Made by a program: the position numbers and the translations under genes
From: JABJGO01 sp963921245
GTDB lineage: Bacteria; Pseudomonadota; Alphaproteobacteria; Rhodospirillales; Casp-alpha2
Direction of reading: 5' to 3'
DNA: 64,000 bases
Assembly: GCA_963921245.4 (NCBI GenBank)
Contig: CAWUEY030000001.1
Location: forward strand, 2,604,001 to 2,668,000
Part shown: positions 41,047 to 50,014 of the stretch, piece after piece
Position numbering within the stretch: position 1 is the stretch's first letter
Layout of the letters: the number at the start of each line of letters is the position of its first letter
Notes under the pieces: generated by a model
The model's input: the letters and a program-made list of their open reading frames with translations, nothing else
Told to the model about the DNA's origin: nothing
Databases searched by the model: none

Positions 41047-43413
41047 TCAATGACTGCCGATCAATACTTCCCGCCGCCCAACCCGGTTTGCGGGGCTGAC
41101 GACACCCTCTGATTCCATCTGTTCTATAATCCTGGCGGCACGATTGTAGCCGATTTGCAGGTGGCGCTGGATAAAGCTGGTTGAGGCTTTCCCTTCCCGC
41201 GCAACGAGCGCAACGGCTTCGTCATAAAGGGCGTCACCCCCTTGATTGCGCCCACCGCCGGTTTCGGGCGCACCGCCCTCATCGTCGATAGTTATGGCGT
41301 CGATGTAGTCCGGCACGCCCTGGCCCAGCAGGAATTTTACAACCTGTTCGACGTCTTCATCGGAAACAAAGGGTCCGTGCACCCGTGAAATGCGTCCGCC
41401 GCCTGCCATGTACAGCATGTCACCCTGGCCCAGCAGGTTTTCCGCACCCTGTTCACCCAGGATTGTTCGGCTGTCGATTTTTGACGTTACCTGGAATGAG
41501 ATGCGGGTCGGGAAATTGGCCTTGATGGTGCCTGTAATCACGTCAACGGACGGGCGTTGTGTCGCCATGATCAGATGGATACCGGCGGCCCGCGCCATCT
41601 GTGCCAGGCGTTGGATGGCGGCCTCCACGTCCTTGCCCGCCACCAGCATAAGATCAGCCATCTCATCGACAACAACAACAATATGCGCCAGCGGTTCGTT
41701 GGCGATGGGCTGTTCCTCGTAGACGGGAAGACCGTCATCATCAAACCCGGTTTGTACTTTCCGGGTCAGGGTTTCGCCGTGTTTTCGGGCCTCGATCAGT
41801 CGGGCATTGAACCCGGCGATATTGCGCACACCCACCTGAGACATGGCGCGATAGCGGTCTTCCATTTCCCGAACCGTCCATTTCAGGGCGACAACCGCTT
41901 TTGACGGATCCGTAACAACCGGTGTCAGAAGATGAGGGATGCCATCATAAACCGAAAGCTCCAGCATTTTCGGATCGATCATGATAAATTTGCACGCTTC
42001 CGGTTTCAGGCGGTAAAGAAGCGACAGGATCATGGCGTTCATGCCAACCGATTTACCGGAACCCGTTGTACCTGCGATGAGCAGGTGCGGCATTTTCGCC
42101 AGATCAACACATACCGGCGCGCCGCCAATATCCTTGCCTAGGGCCAGCGGAAGATCACCGGCGGTTTTTTCAAAGGCCTCTGACGCGAGCAGTTCGCGGA
42201 GACCAACCATCTCGCGACCACTGTTGGGCAGCTCAATACCGATGACGCTTCGACCCGGCACGACGGCAACCCTGACAGAGATCGCGCTCATGGAACGTGC
42301 GATATCATCAGAAAGCCCGATAACCCGCGCCGTTTTGGTGCCGGGTGCCGGTTCCAGTTCATAGAGTGTTACCACAGGTCCGGGGCGGACCTTGACGATC
42401 TCACCGCGCACGCCGAAATCTTCAAGAACAGACGCCAGAAAACGGGCGTTTTGTTCCAACAGATCTTTATCAATTCGCCGGGTGGGCGCGGCGGCCTCGC
42501 TTTCTTCCAAAAGATCCAGTGGGGGATGGCTGTAAACCCCTGCCTCACCGAGGTTCAGCGTTTTCTGGCGCTGCCTGTCCGCTTTTTGGCCGGTTTTGAG
42601 CCGCCTTTTTCTGTCTTCGACCAGAGGGTCGGCCACATCCTTGCTTTTACGCACACGCGGTTTTGTGTTTGCCGGCTTTATGTCCTTATCATGGCGGGCA
42701 AGCTCTTCATCGCCGTCACCGTCTTGAAGAAAACGCGCCCGCAGTTCTTCAAGCCGCCCCGCGGCTGTACCAGGCAAACCGAGGCCTGCGCGGAGGCGGC
42801 GGAACGCAAGGCTCAATCCACGCGCCGCCTGTGCCCAGTCTTCCCGTGTGCATCCGAGGGCGTAAACGGTCATAAAGGCCGCCAGCCCGCCGAGGAGTGC
42901 CGCCGCTAGGGCGAGCCCGTAATCCGGATGCACATAGGTAGCCAGGGGTCTGATATGATCAAGCAGGGCGTCTCCGGTAAATCCGCCAAGCCCCGCCACC
43001 AGAGGCCAGCTGGCTGGCGTGTTGATGGCGGCGACAGCGACAGAGCTGAGGGTCACGGCACCGACCATGACGCTTAGGCGGAACAGGGTGCCACCCAGCG
43101 GTCTTTTCCGAATAAGCCGGAAGGCCCAGGTCAACAGAATAATAGCGGGGATCGCAGCACTTATACCAAGAGTTTGAAGACTGACATCGGCCACAATTGC
43201 ACCAATCAAACCAAGATAGTTGGTCACGGCCTGATCGGTTGCATTGTTAAGGGACGGATCAACGGGTGAGTAAGAAATCAGGGTTGCGATATGTGCCAGG
43301 GCGAGACCGGCACACGCAATGCCTACACCTTCGGCCATCCGACGCTTTAGAAACGCGGTCAATCCAGCCGGAAACAGCCCGCCTTCCGGCGCAGAGATAA
43401 GGGTTTTCGCCAT
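41047..43413 (-). CDS. ftsK: DNA translocase FtsK
   Basis: A septum-anchored DNA pump that clears and aligns the terminus region at division. The 788 residues begin with four membrane helices (about 30-190), then a short charged linker. The RecA-like motor has LLIAGTTGSGKSVGMNAMI (Walker A near 450) and HIVVVVDEMADLM (Walker B). The C-terminal gamma winged helix (STSFIQRHLQIGYNRAARII) reads KOPS sequences. The linker is much shorter than in E. coli, as usual in alphaproteobacteria. Confidence 0.96.
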   Translation of the reverse strand: MAKTLISAPEGGLFPAGLTAFLKRRMAEGVGIACAGLALAHIATLISYSPVDPSLNNATDQAVTNYLGLIGAIVADVSLQTLGISAAIPAIILLTWAFRLIRKRPLGGTLFRLSVMVGAVTLSSVAVAAINTPASWPLVAGLGGFTGDALLDHIRPLATYVHPDYGLALAAALLGGLAAFMTVYALGCTREDWAQAARGLSLAFRRLRAGLGLPGTAAGRLEELRARFLQDGDGDEELARHDKDIKPANTKPRVRKSKDVADPLVEDRKRRLKTGQKADRQRQKTLNLGEAGVYSHPPLDLLEESEAAAPTRRIDKDLLEQNARFLASVLEDFGVRGEIVKVRPGPVVTLYELEPAPGTKTARVIGLSDDIARSMSAISVRVAVVPGRSVIGIELPNSGREMVGLRELLASEAFEKTAGDLPLALGKDIGGAPVCVDLAKMPHLLIAGTTGSGKSVGMNAMILSLLYRLKPEACKFIMIDPKMLELSVYDGIPHLLTPVVTDPSKAVVALKWTVREMEDRYRAMSQVGVRNIAGFNARLIEARKHGETLTRKVQTGFDDDGLPVYEEQPIANEPLAHIVVVVDEMADLMLVAGKDVEAAIQRLAQMARAAGIHLIMATQRPSVDVITGTIKANFPTRISFQVTSKIDSRTILGEQGAENLLGQGDMLYMAGGGRISRVHGPFVSDEDVEQVVKFLLGQGVPDYIDAITIDDEGGAPETGGGRNQGGDALYDEAVALVAREGKASTSFIQRHLQIGYNRAARIIEQMESEGVVSPANRVGRREVLIGSH

Positions 43414-43437
43414 ACCAGATTAGTAAAGCCGGGGGGT

Positions 43438-44646
43438 TTACAAGACCTTAACAAGCCGCTCAAACGCCTGGCGAATGGCTTCCTGATGATTGACCAGGGC
43501 AACCCGAATATAGGCCGCGCCCGGATTTACACCGTTTTCATCGTTCCGGGCTGTGTGAGCACCGGGCAGAACGCGGACGCCGGCATCTTTCCACAGCGCT
43601 TGCGCCGCCTGCTCTCCGTCGCCAACGTCCAGCCAGAGAAAAAATCCGCCTGGCGGGCGATAAAACCCGAACCGGGATTGCAGCACGCTTTCAGCAGCAT
43701 CCACATTCTGCCGGTAAAATCGCCGGATGGTTTCAACGTGGTCATCATCGTTCCACAGGGCCGCCGATGCCACATCAACAGGTCCGGGCAGGGTCGCGGA
43801 TATGTAACGCCGAAACCGCCCGTGCGCCGCTATAATCTCTGCGTCGCCGGCCAGAAAACCGGACCGCATACCGGCACCGTTCGATCGTTTTGACAGGGAA
43901 TGAAAGGCGATAACATTGCGGTATCGATCCGATGGGATTCCCGCCGCCATATCCCGGCACACCTGCAAGGAACCGACGGGTGGTTCATGATCATATATCT
44001 CTGCATAACATTCATCGACGACGAGTAGGAAATCGTGTTTTCTGGCCAGGCGGATGGCGTTTTCCAGATATGCCGCATCGGCCATGGTTCCCTGTGGGTT
44101 GGCCGGTGAACAGAGGAACATCATTGCCATTCTCTCAAGCTGTTCCTCCGTCAGGGCGGAAAGATCCGGCAGGAAACCGGTTTCTTTTGAGGCCGTCAGG
44201 TAAAGTGGTGCGGCCCCGCTGGCCAGCGCCCCTGTTTCGTAGACATGATAAAACGGATTGGGCATGGCAACGATTGCCCGTCCTCCTGCCCTGTTTCCGG
44301 GCACCGCCCAGGTGGGCAACAGATAGAGCGCCTCTCTTGTACCGGCACACGCCAGAACATTTTTCATGGGATCAATGCAGCCGTCCGATAGTCCATAGCG
44401 GCGATAAAGGTAACCGCCGATGGCTTTCCTTAACGCAATCGATCCTTCAAACGGCGGATACCTGTTCCAGAGATGTGCGTTTTCCGAAACGATACGATTT
44501 ACCATCGCCGGGGCCGGTTGCTGGGGCTCGCCCACCGCAAGACTGATAGGCTCCATGTCCTTTGGCGGCGCGATACCGTCCAGCAGGGTGCGCAATCGAT
44601 CAAACGGAAAATCCGGCAGGGTTTCCAGATTGGGGTTGAACTGCAT
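43438..44646 (-). CDS. dapC: PLP-dependent aminotransferase, probable N-succinyldiaminopimelate aminotransferase DapC
   Basis: A 402-residue class I/II aminotransferase. NPNLETLPDFPFDRLRTLL is the N-terminus seen in alphaproteobacterial DapC proteins, which act in lysine and diaminopimelate synthesis. FLCSPANPQGTMADAAYL and VVDECYAEIYDH bind the substrate and PLP. FHSLSKRSNGAGMRSGFLAG holds the PLP Lys (near 243). It precedes ftsK on the same strand. The assignment to DapC rather than another aminotransferase rests on the N-terminus and is inference. The 114 bases between it and amtB show no clear signal. Confidence 0.8.
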   Translation of the reverse strand: MQFNPNLETLPDFPFDRLRTLLDGIAPPKDMEPISLAVGEPQQPAPAMVNRIVSENAHLWNRYPPFEGSIALRKAIGGYLYRRYGLSDGCIDPMKNVLACAGTREALYLLPTWAVPGNRAGGRAIVAMPNPFYHVYETGALASGAAPLYLTASKETGFLPDLSALTEEQLERMAMMFLCSPANPQGTMADAAYLENAIRLARKHDFLLVVDECYAEIYDHEPPVGSLQVCRDMAAGIPSDRYRNVIAFHSLSKRSNGAGMRSGFLAGDAEIIAAHGRFRRYISATLPGPVDVASAALWNDDDHVETIRRFYRQNVDAAESVLQSRFGFYRPPGGFFLWLDVGDGEQAAQALWKDAGVRVLPGAHTARNDENGVNPGAAYIRVALVNHQEAIRQAFERLVKVL

Positions 44647-44760
44647 CCTTGATCTCCGCGCCCGCCGGTGTTTTTTCGCCCTTGTTTTCTCCAGCAGAGG
44701 TTTTCCGGTGTTCTCCGGATGTCCGCAAGGAAATTCCCCCTGCTTTCCGCTCTTCCTGCT

Positions 44761-45999
44761 TCAAATTTTCCGGGAACCCTGCCCGAATTCCGGATAGGCT
44801 TCCAGGCCCAGGTCCGTCCTGTCCAGCCCGTCATACTCCTGCTCTTCACTGACCCGGATACCGATGAGCCGATCAATTGCCATCCAAACAATCAGACTGC
44901 CGATGAACATGAAGGCCCCGACCGCAAGAATACCGACAATCTGGGTGAGTAAAGATGCATCTGCGTTGGTTAGGGGGACGGCAAGCGTTCCCCAGATCCC
45001 GGCTGCCAAATGCACGGGGATGGCGCCAACCACGTCGTCGATGCGCAATCTGTCCAGCAACGGAACCGCGATGACCACAATGATCCCGCCAACGCCGCCA
45101 ATCAGGATAGCGGCGAAAATTGTCGGCGTATCAGGCCCCGCTGTTATGCTGACCAATCCGGCCAGCGCACCGTTTAAAACCACGGACAGATCGACTTTCC
45201 TGTAAAGAACCTGTGTTGCAATCATGGCCGCCACCACCCCGCCCGCGGCGGCCATATTTGTGTTAGCGTAGATTTTAGCCATCGCAATGGCGTCTGCGGC
45301 ACTGCCCAATGCAAGTTGCGAGCCGCCATTGAAACCAAACCAGCCAAACCACAGTATAAACGTCCCGAGGGTGGCTAGCGGCAAGGATGATCCGGGGATG
45401 GGGGACACCCCGCCGTCTTTTTTGTATTTCCCCTTCCGGGCACCCAGCACAATGGCACCGGCCAGCGCCGCCCACCCACCGGCAGAATGAACGACCGTTG
45501 ATCCCGCAAAGTCTGCAAACCCCTGATTGGCGAGCCAGCCGCCGCCCCAGTGCCAGCTCCCCTGTATGGGATAGAGCGCCCCCGCCATGACAACCACAAA
45601 CAACAGAAAGGGCCAGAGACGAATCCGTTCGGCTACTGTTCCTGAAATAATGGACGCGGTTGTGGCAACAAAGACCATTTGAAAAAACCAGTCTGCTTCG
45701 GCCGAATACCCGCCATCGAACCGGCCGTTCATTGCGGCCAGGTTGTCGCCGGTCCAGGGAACGGCCTTACCCAAATATCCGCCGTCAACATCCATATACA
45801 TCAGGTTGTATCCAATGGCCCAGAACATGATACCGGCCAAGGCGTATAACGCGCCGTTTTTAAGGCAGATGGCCGCAACGTTCTTGGTGCGAACAAGGCC
45901 CGCTTCCAGCATGGCAAATCCCGACGCCATGAACATGACCAGTACGCCATGAATCAGGAATGAAAAGGTGTTGAGGATATAAACGGTTTCCGCTTGCAT
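44761..45999 (-). CDS. amtB: Ammonium transporter AmtB
   Basis: An 11-helix inner-membrane channel for ammonium. The 412 residues include FSFLIHGVLVMFMASGFAMLEAGLVR, GTVAERIRLWPFLLFVVVMA, DFAGSTVVHSAGGWAALAGA (with a pore His) and WGTLAVPL. The C-terminus ends EYDGLDRTDLGLEAYPEF, the cytoplasmic tail contacted by GlnK. No glnK is adjacent, which is unusual, since the two are commonly paired. The upstream gap carries five TGC-N11/12-GCA dyads and a weak sigma-54-like element. Confidence 0.95.
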   Translation of the reverse strand: MQAETVYILNTFSFLIHGVLVMFMASGFAMLEAGLVRTKNVAAICLKNGALYALAGIMFWAIGYNLMYMDVDGGYLGKAVPWTGDNLAAMNGRFDGGYSAEADWFFQMVFVATTASIISGTVAERIRLWPFLLFVVVMAGALYPIQGSWHWGGGWLANQGFADFAGSTVVHSAGGWAALAGAIVLGARKGKYKKDGGVSPIPGSSLPLATLGTFILWFGWFGFNGGSQLALGSAADAIAMAKIYANTNMAAAGGVVAAMIATQVLYRKVDLSVVLNGALAGLVSITAGPDTPTIFAAILIGGVGGIIVVIAVPLLDRLRIDDVVGAIPVHLAAGIWGTLAVPLTNADASLLTQIVGILAVGAFMFIGSLIVWMAIDRLIGIRVSEEQEYDGLDRTDLGLEAYPEFGQGSRKI

Positions 46000-46047
46000 C
46001 GATTGCGTCCCTGAATGCAGTTTATTTCAGGGCGTCCTTTTCACGGA

Positions 46048-46063
46048 TCATGCCAGTTTTTTT
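46048..46063 (-). promoter_or_regulatory. Weak sigma-54-like promoter element upstream of amtB
   Basis: On the minus strand TGGCATG, four bases, GTGA resembles the sigma-54 pattern TGGCACG-N4-TTGC. The GG at -24 is kept but the GC at -12 is GA. It lies about 50 bases before the amtB start. Low confidence; suggested by the upstream dyads. Confidence 0.25.
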
Positions 46064-46100
46064 ACAGTCACTTTTTATTTTTTGAAATCAACGTGTTACC

Positions 46101-46123
46101 AACATCAATGTTCCATTGATGTT
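46101..46123. repeat. Perfect inverted repeat upstream of amtB
   Basis: AACATCAATG, loop TTC, CATTGATGTT: a 10-bp perfect stem about 100 bases before amtB. No T-run follows on either strand. It may be an operator or a hairpin; nothing decides. Confidence 0.5.
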
Positions 46124-46140
46124 ATAATCGGGTGCTACTT

Positions 46141-46282
46141 TGCATAATTTTTGTGCAATTTTCATCGGTTGCGCAGAAATTGCGCACGGCACAAAGTTGC
46201 GCAGAAATTGCGCACGGTACAAAGTTGCGCATGACGCCGCGCACGGGCACAAGGTTACGCAGAAATTGCGCACGGCAACAAA
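46141..46282. repeat. Tandem array of about 28 bp with repeated TGC-N11/12-GCA dyads
   Basis: Four tandem units (46169-46196, 46197-46224, 46225-46254, 46255-46282) share a TTGCGCAGAAATTGCGCA-type core, the third being 30 bases and more diverged. Each contains two TGC/GCA half-sites. A related dyad, TGCATAATTTTTGTGCA, precedes them at 46141-46157. Dyad centres are spaced about 28-30 bases. The array fills the gap between divergent amtB and ubiH. The outer TGC and GCA of each dyad resemble NtrC sites (TGCACC-N5-GGTGCA). No spacers, so not CRISPR. Confidence 0.8.
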
Positions 46283-46355
46283 ACAGGATGGAATTGCTGG
46301 ACATCCGCTTAAGGGCATCGGACCATTAAGGTTAGAAATACAAGAGGTTTTCAGG

Positions 46356-47567
46356 ATGCACACGACAGAGGTGCTTGTTGTTGGGGGCGGCCTTGTTGGC
46401 GGCACACTGGCCTGTTTGCTGTCCGGTTCGGGTATTCACACCACCATCGTGGACCGGGCCGCACCGTCAGAACACCTCGATCCCGACTATGACGGACGGG
46501 CGTCCGCCGTTGCGCTGGGAACGCAACGGGTTTTGGCGGGAGCCGGTCTTTGGCACGACCTCGCACCCGCAAGTTCTCCGATACGTGATATTCGTGTATC
46601 CGATAGCGATTCATTGATGTTTCTTCACTTTGGCCATGACGACCTGGACATTGGTCCATTCGGCTACATGGTCGAAAACCGATATTTGAGAGCCGCGCTC
46701 TCAGGATTGTTTCGGGCGACAGATTGTCTTGATGTATTCGCCCCTGATAGCCTTATCGCTCTGGAACGCACGTCCTGCGGTGTAACGGCCCGGCTCGAGA
46801 GCGGGCCGCACATTCAGGCAAATCTTGTGATAGCCAGTGACGGAAAAATGTCGCAAACCCGGACCGAGGCCGGTATCGGCGTGACACAATGGTCGTATCC
46901 GCAATCCGCAATCGTGTGCACAATCGCCCATGAAAAGAGTCATGAACACATTGCCCATGAACGGTTTCTGCCCGCCGGGCCTTTCGCCGTTTTACCCCTC
47001 AGGGACAACCGCTCCAATATTGTCTGGACCGCAAAGCGCGCGCTGGCGCCGGCAATAATGGCGTTGAGCGCCAGCGACTTTCATTTTGAACTTTCTGAGC
47101 GGGTGGGCGGCTTTCTCGGTGCCATCGAGCTCGCCGGACCGAAATGGTGTTATCCTCTGTCATTGCAGTTTGCCGCCCGTACCACCGAAAAACGCCTGGC
47201 GCTGGCTGGTGATGCCGCCCACGCCATGCACCCCATTGCAGGGCAGGGTTTGAACATGGGGTTGCGTGATGCGGCGGCCTTGGCCGAAGTCTTGTTTGAT
47301 GCCCATCGTCTGGGCCTGGATATGGGGTCGGCTATGGTTCTGGATCGCTATGCCCGTTGGCGGCGGTTTGACAATACCCTGATGCTGGCGGCAACAGACG
47401 CATTGAACAGGTTGTTTTCCAATGACGTCCCACCGCTCCGCCTTGCGCGGGATATAGGTCTTGCAACGATCAACAGGGTACCACCCGTAAAGCGGTTTTT
47501 CATGCGCAATGCCATGGGGCTGGTGGGTGACCTGCCGAGGCTCATGCGGGGCGAGGCGCTGGGCTGA
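46356..47567 (+). CDS. UbiH/UbiF/Coq6-type FAD hydroxylase of ubiquinone synthesis
   Basis: A 403-residue flavin monooxygenase that hydroxylates the ubiquinone ring; the ring position cannot be told. TEVLVVGGGLVGGTLACLL is the FAD loop (residues 3-21). YDGRASAVALG and ALAGDAAHAMHPIAGQGLNMG (DG and GD motifs, near 285-305) are typical. ATG 46356 (MHTTEV) has AGAGG upstream; the frame stays open through the repeat array but that part is not protein-like. Confidence 0.9.
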   Translation: MHTTEVLVVGGGLVGGTLACLLSGSGIHTTIVDRAAPSEHLDPDYDGRASAVALGTQRVLAGAGLWHDLAPASSPIRDIRVSDSDSLMFLHFGHDDLDIGPFGYMVENRYLRAALSGLFRATDCLDVFAPDSLIALERTSCGVTARLESGPHIQANLVIASDGKMSQTRTEAGIGVTQWSYPQSAIVCTIAHEKSHEHIAHERFLPAGPFAVLPLRDNRSNIVWTAKRALAPAIMALSASDFHFELSERVGGFLGAIELAGPKWCYPLSLQFAARTTEKRLALAGDAAHAMHPIAGQGLNMGLRDAAALAEVLFDAHRLGLDMGSAMVLDRYARWRRFDNTLMLAATDALNRLFSNDVPPLRLARDIGLATINRVPPVKRFFMRNAMGLVGDLPRLMRGEALG

Positions 47568-47589
47568 CAGGCGCCAGCCAACTCAGGTG

Positions 47590-47961
47590 TCAGGGGTCGC
47601 GGCTCAAGCCTTGATCCTCAAGGGCATTCAAATAGTTCTGCCAGAGAGCATCCTTTCTGACACCATAATCGTAAAGGGTCTGCCAGGTGAAGATGCCGGT
47701 ATCGTGGAGATCATCAAACTTGATACGGATGGCATAATTACCCACCGGCTCAACGCCCATAATGCCAACATGACGCCGGCCTGAAACCACCTTTTTCTGT
47801 CCCTCGCCATGTCCCTGAACTTCTGCGGATGGACTTTCCACTCTGAGAAGCTCCGCGGGCAGGGTGAATGCAGAACCGTCCTCGAAAGTGATTTCAAGGG
47901 CTTTCTCTTGCTTGCGAACCTTAATTTCCGTTGGTTGAATCTGTGTGCCGTAGGTGCTCAT
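47590..47961 (-). CDS. DUF971 (gamma-butyrobetaine hydroxylase-like N-terminal domain) protein
   Basis: A 123-residue single-domain protein. ITFEDGSAFTLPAELLRVESPSAEVQG near the start and IMGVEPVGNYAIRIKFDDLHDTGIFTW match DUF971, a small zinc-binding fold found alone or at the N-terminus of GBBH. Members are thought to help iron-sulfur carrier functions, but the exact role is not known. It converges with ubiH and overlaps the Trm112 gene by four bases. Confidence 0.9.
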   Translation of the reverse strand: MSTYGTQIQPTEIKVRKQEKALEITFEDGSAFTLPAELLRVESPSAEVQGHGEGQKKVVSGRRHVGIMGVEPVGNYAIRIKFDDLHDTGIFTWQTLYDYGVRKDALWQNYLNALEDQGLSRDP

Positions 47962-48176
47962 TGTGTGTCTTTGTTTGCTGCCGTAACCGGCCCGTCTTCA
48001 CCGAGAACCCGTGCCTCGTCTGCGAGCATGATCGGAATGCCGTCTCTGATCGGATAGGCGAGCCCGGCGCGCTCACTGATCAGCTCCTGATTTTCCGCAT
48101 CATACCGCAACTCGCCTTTGGTCAGCGGGCAAACAAGAATCTCCAGGAGTTTGGGGTCTACCGTATTGTTGTTCAT
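47958..48176 (-). CDS. Trm112 family protein (YcaR-like)
   Basis: A 72-residue protein. DPKLLEILVCPLTKGELRYD and YPIRDGIPIMLADEAR are the Trm112 pattern, with only one of the usual zinc Cys retained. Trm112 proteins partner methyltransferases and other enzymes. ATG 48176 (MNNNTVDPK) is chosen by family length; the longer frame overlaps the Lon-N gene. It sits between the Lon-N and DUF971 genes. Confidence 0.88.
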   Translation of the reverse strand: MNNNTVDPKLLEILVCPLTKGELRYDAENQELISERAGLAYPIRDGIPIMLADEARVLGEDGPVTAANKDTQ

Positions 48177-48202
48177 GACAATCCAGCCTTCAAAAATGGC
48201 GT

Positions 48203-48898
48203 TTAATGACGCACCATACCATCGTTTCCCGCCTCGTGCAGGGCGATTGTCATAAGATTGGCAAGCATTTCTCCGCGTTCGGCGATGGTATTGCATTCCA
48301 GCAGGGCTTGGCGTTCATTGGGGGCAAAGGGGCACAGCATGGAGAGCGTGGTCACCAGCGCGTTGTCATCCGCGTTTTCAACGGTTTTCCAGTCAGCTTC
48401 GACGCCGGCGGTCTCAAAGTAATCATGAACCACCCTCAGCAGGGTCTCTCGGTCCAGGAGTCCCGCTGGCTCGGCGTCCAAATCCCCGATGTATGGCCGA
48501 TAGTCGGGAATAACCAGGCGGTATCCATTGACAGGGGAAAGCTCCTCTTGAATGGCAAATCGGCAAATACCCGTGAGCGTTATAGTGAACCGGCCGTCGC
48601 CGGTTTCCGAGAACGAAATTATTCGCCCGACACACCCTACGGAATAAACCGGCGGTTCGCCATCCGGTGATTCCCGGTCTGTATCGCGGGGCTGCACCAT
48701 GCCAATGAAACGCCCATTCCCCAGCGCATCTTCAACCATGTTCAGATACCGTGGCTCAAAAATATTCAACGGCAACCGCGCGCCCGGCAGCAACAGGACG
48801 CCGGTCAAGGGAAACACAGGCAGCTCCTGCGGCAGGACCTGTGGGGTCCTTTCCGTCGTCTCTTCCGCCGCGTCAGGTGAGGTGTTGTCGGGTGCCAT
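48203..48898 (-). CDS. Lon N-terminal domain protein (no protease domain)
   Basis: A 231-residue protein matching the LON substrate-binding domain, starting LPVFPLTGVLLLPGARLPLNIFEPRY. RFIGMVQPRD and GCVGRIISFSETGDGRFTITLTGICRF follow. There is no ATPase or protease domain. Family proteins (COG2802) are common in alphaproteobacteria next to a thioredoxin gene and Trm112, as here. Function is unknown. It starts 14 bases after the thioredoxin-TPR gene. Confidence 0.9.
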   Translation of the reverse strand: MAPDNTSPDAAEETTERTPQVLPQELPVFPLTGVLLLPGARLPLNIFEPRYLNMVEDALGNGRFIGMVQPRDTDRESPDGEPPVYSVGCVGRIISFSETGDGRFTITLTGICRFAIQEELSPVNGYRLVIPDYRPYIGDLDAEPAGLLDRETLLRVVHDYFETAGVEADWKTVENADDNALVTTLSMLCPFAPNERQALLECNTIAERGEMLANLMTIALHEAGNDGMVRH

Positions 48899-48912
48899 CT
48901 GTTATAACAGGG

Positions 48913-49926
48913 TCAGGAAAACAGAACAGTAGAAAGTCGCTTACGACCTTCAATGGTTACCGGATCACCGTGTCCGATCGCTTCGAAAATCTTCAGAACC
49001 TGTTCCCTGGCCGCCTCATTATTCCAGGCTCGGTTGCGGCGGATGATTTCAATCAGATGATCAATGGCCTCTTCATTGCGGCCTTTGCCGTAAAGCGCCA
49101 GGGCAAGATCAAAGCGGCACTGATGGTCGTCCGGGTTTTGTTCAATCGTTGCAACCATGTCGCCGGTATCCTCACCCTGACCCCCGGATTGCTCTGCCAG
49201 GTCCAGTGCCGCGACGGCGGCGGCGATTTCCGGGTTGTTCTGAAGGGCCGGGGTCAGGCTCACAACGATTTCACGACCGCTTTCCAGATCACCACTTGCC
49301 GTGGCACAGCGGATAAGCCCGGCAAGGGCCACAGGGTTACCGTCGTCCATGCCGAGGGCCTCCGTAAAAATCCGGCGGGCCTGCTCTGCTTCTCCGGCGT
49401 CAAGGGCCGCCTGCGCCATTTCCAGGGCCTGGTCAATCGGGGCCTTGGCATCGCCCGTAAGTTTGGAGACAAACGCCTTAATCCGGCTTTCGGGAACCGC
49501 GCCTTGGAATCCGTCCACAGGCTGGCCCTCTGAGAAGGCATAAACCATGGGAATGGATTGAACGCGCATTTGCGCGGCCAGTTGCTGGTTCTCATCCACA
49601 TTCACCTTCACCATGCGCACGAGACCACCCGCCTGTTTCACGTGCTTTTCCAGCAGGGGACCCAACTGTTTACAGGGGCCGCACCAGGGTGCCCAGAAAT
49701 CCACGATTACCGGCGTATGCATGGAGACCTCAATGACCTCCGCCGCGAAAGTTTCCATGGAAACATCCTTGATGAGGTCGGCTCCACCGCCGCTGGCACC
49801 TTCGCCCAGTGCCGCGGTTGATGCCTGATCCTCCGGTCCGGTCGAGCCGACCAGGGGCTCAGGTGTTTTTTCTTCGGCCTGGGCGTCTGGGGGTGGAAAA
49901 TCGCCGGGTCCGGAAATGATAGCCAT
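48913..49926 (-). CDS. Thioredoxin-TPR protein (CnoX/YbbN-like)
   Basis: A 337-residue protein. Residues 55-160 are a thioredoxin domain with VIVDFWAPWCGPCKQLGPLL (active-site CGPC). The C-terminal half is TPR-like helical repeats (ALEMAQAALDAGEAEQARRI; FDLALALYGKGRNEEAIDHL). In E. coli, CnoX is a chaperedoxin linked to GroEL; there the active site is SxxC, while CGPC here means that redox activity is likely. The N-terminal 50 residues are low complexity. It heads the operon with the Lon-N, Trm112 and DUF971 genes. Confidence 0.9.
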   Translation of the reverse strand: MAIISGPGDFPPPDAQAEEKTPEPLVGSTGPEDQASTAALGEGASGGGADLIKDVSMETFAAEVIEVSMHTPVIVDFWAPWCGPCKQLGPLLEKHVKQAGGLVRMVKVNVDENQQLAAQMRVQSIPMVYAFSEGQPVDGFQGAVPESRIKAFVSKLTGDAKAPIDQALEMAQAALDAGEAEQARRIFTEALGMDDGNPVALAGLIRCATASGDLESGREIVVSLTPALQNNPEIAAAVAALDLAEQSGGQGEDTGDMVATIEQNPDDHQCRFDLALALYGKGRNEEAIDHLIEIIRRNRAWNNEAAREQVLKIFEAIGHGDPVTIEGRKRLSTVLFS

Positions 49927-50014
49927 GGGTGTACTTCCTGCTTAACGTCGATCGGTTAATCTATATCAGAAAATGGCATATTCGGGCGCATTATCAAGGG
50001 GCGTGATCACGGGT

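Noticed and set aside
46169..46282. CRISPR array
   Set aside because: Units are contiguous with no unique spacers and no cas genes are present.
46140..46355. N-terminal extension of the UbiH-type protein
   Set aside because: The frame is open only because the 28-bp array lacks stops; it has no family similarity and the ribosome site is at 46356.
49634..49650. A third parS-like site inside the thioredoxin-TPR gene
   Set aside because: Only TGTTTCACGTG matches; the right half is CTTTT instead of AAACA, so it is a chance half-site in coding sequence.
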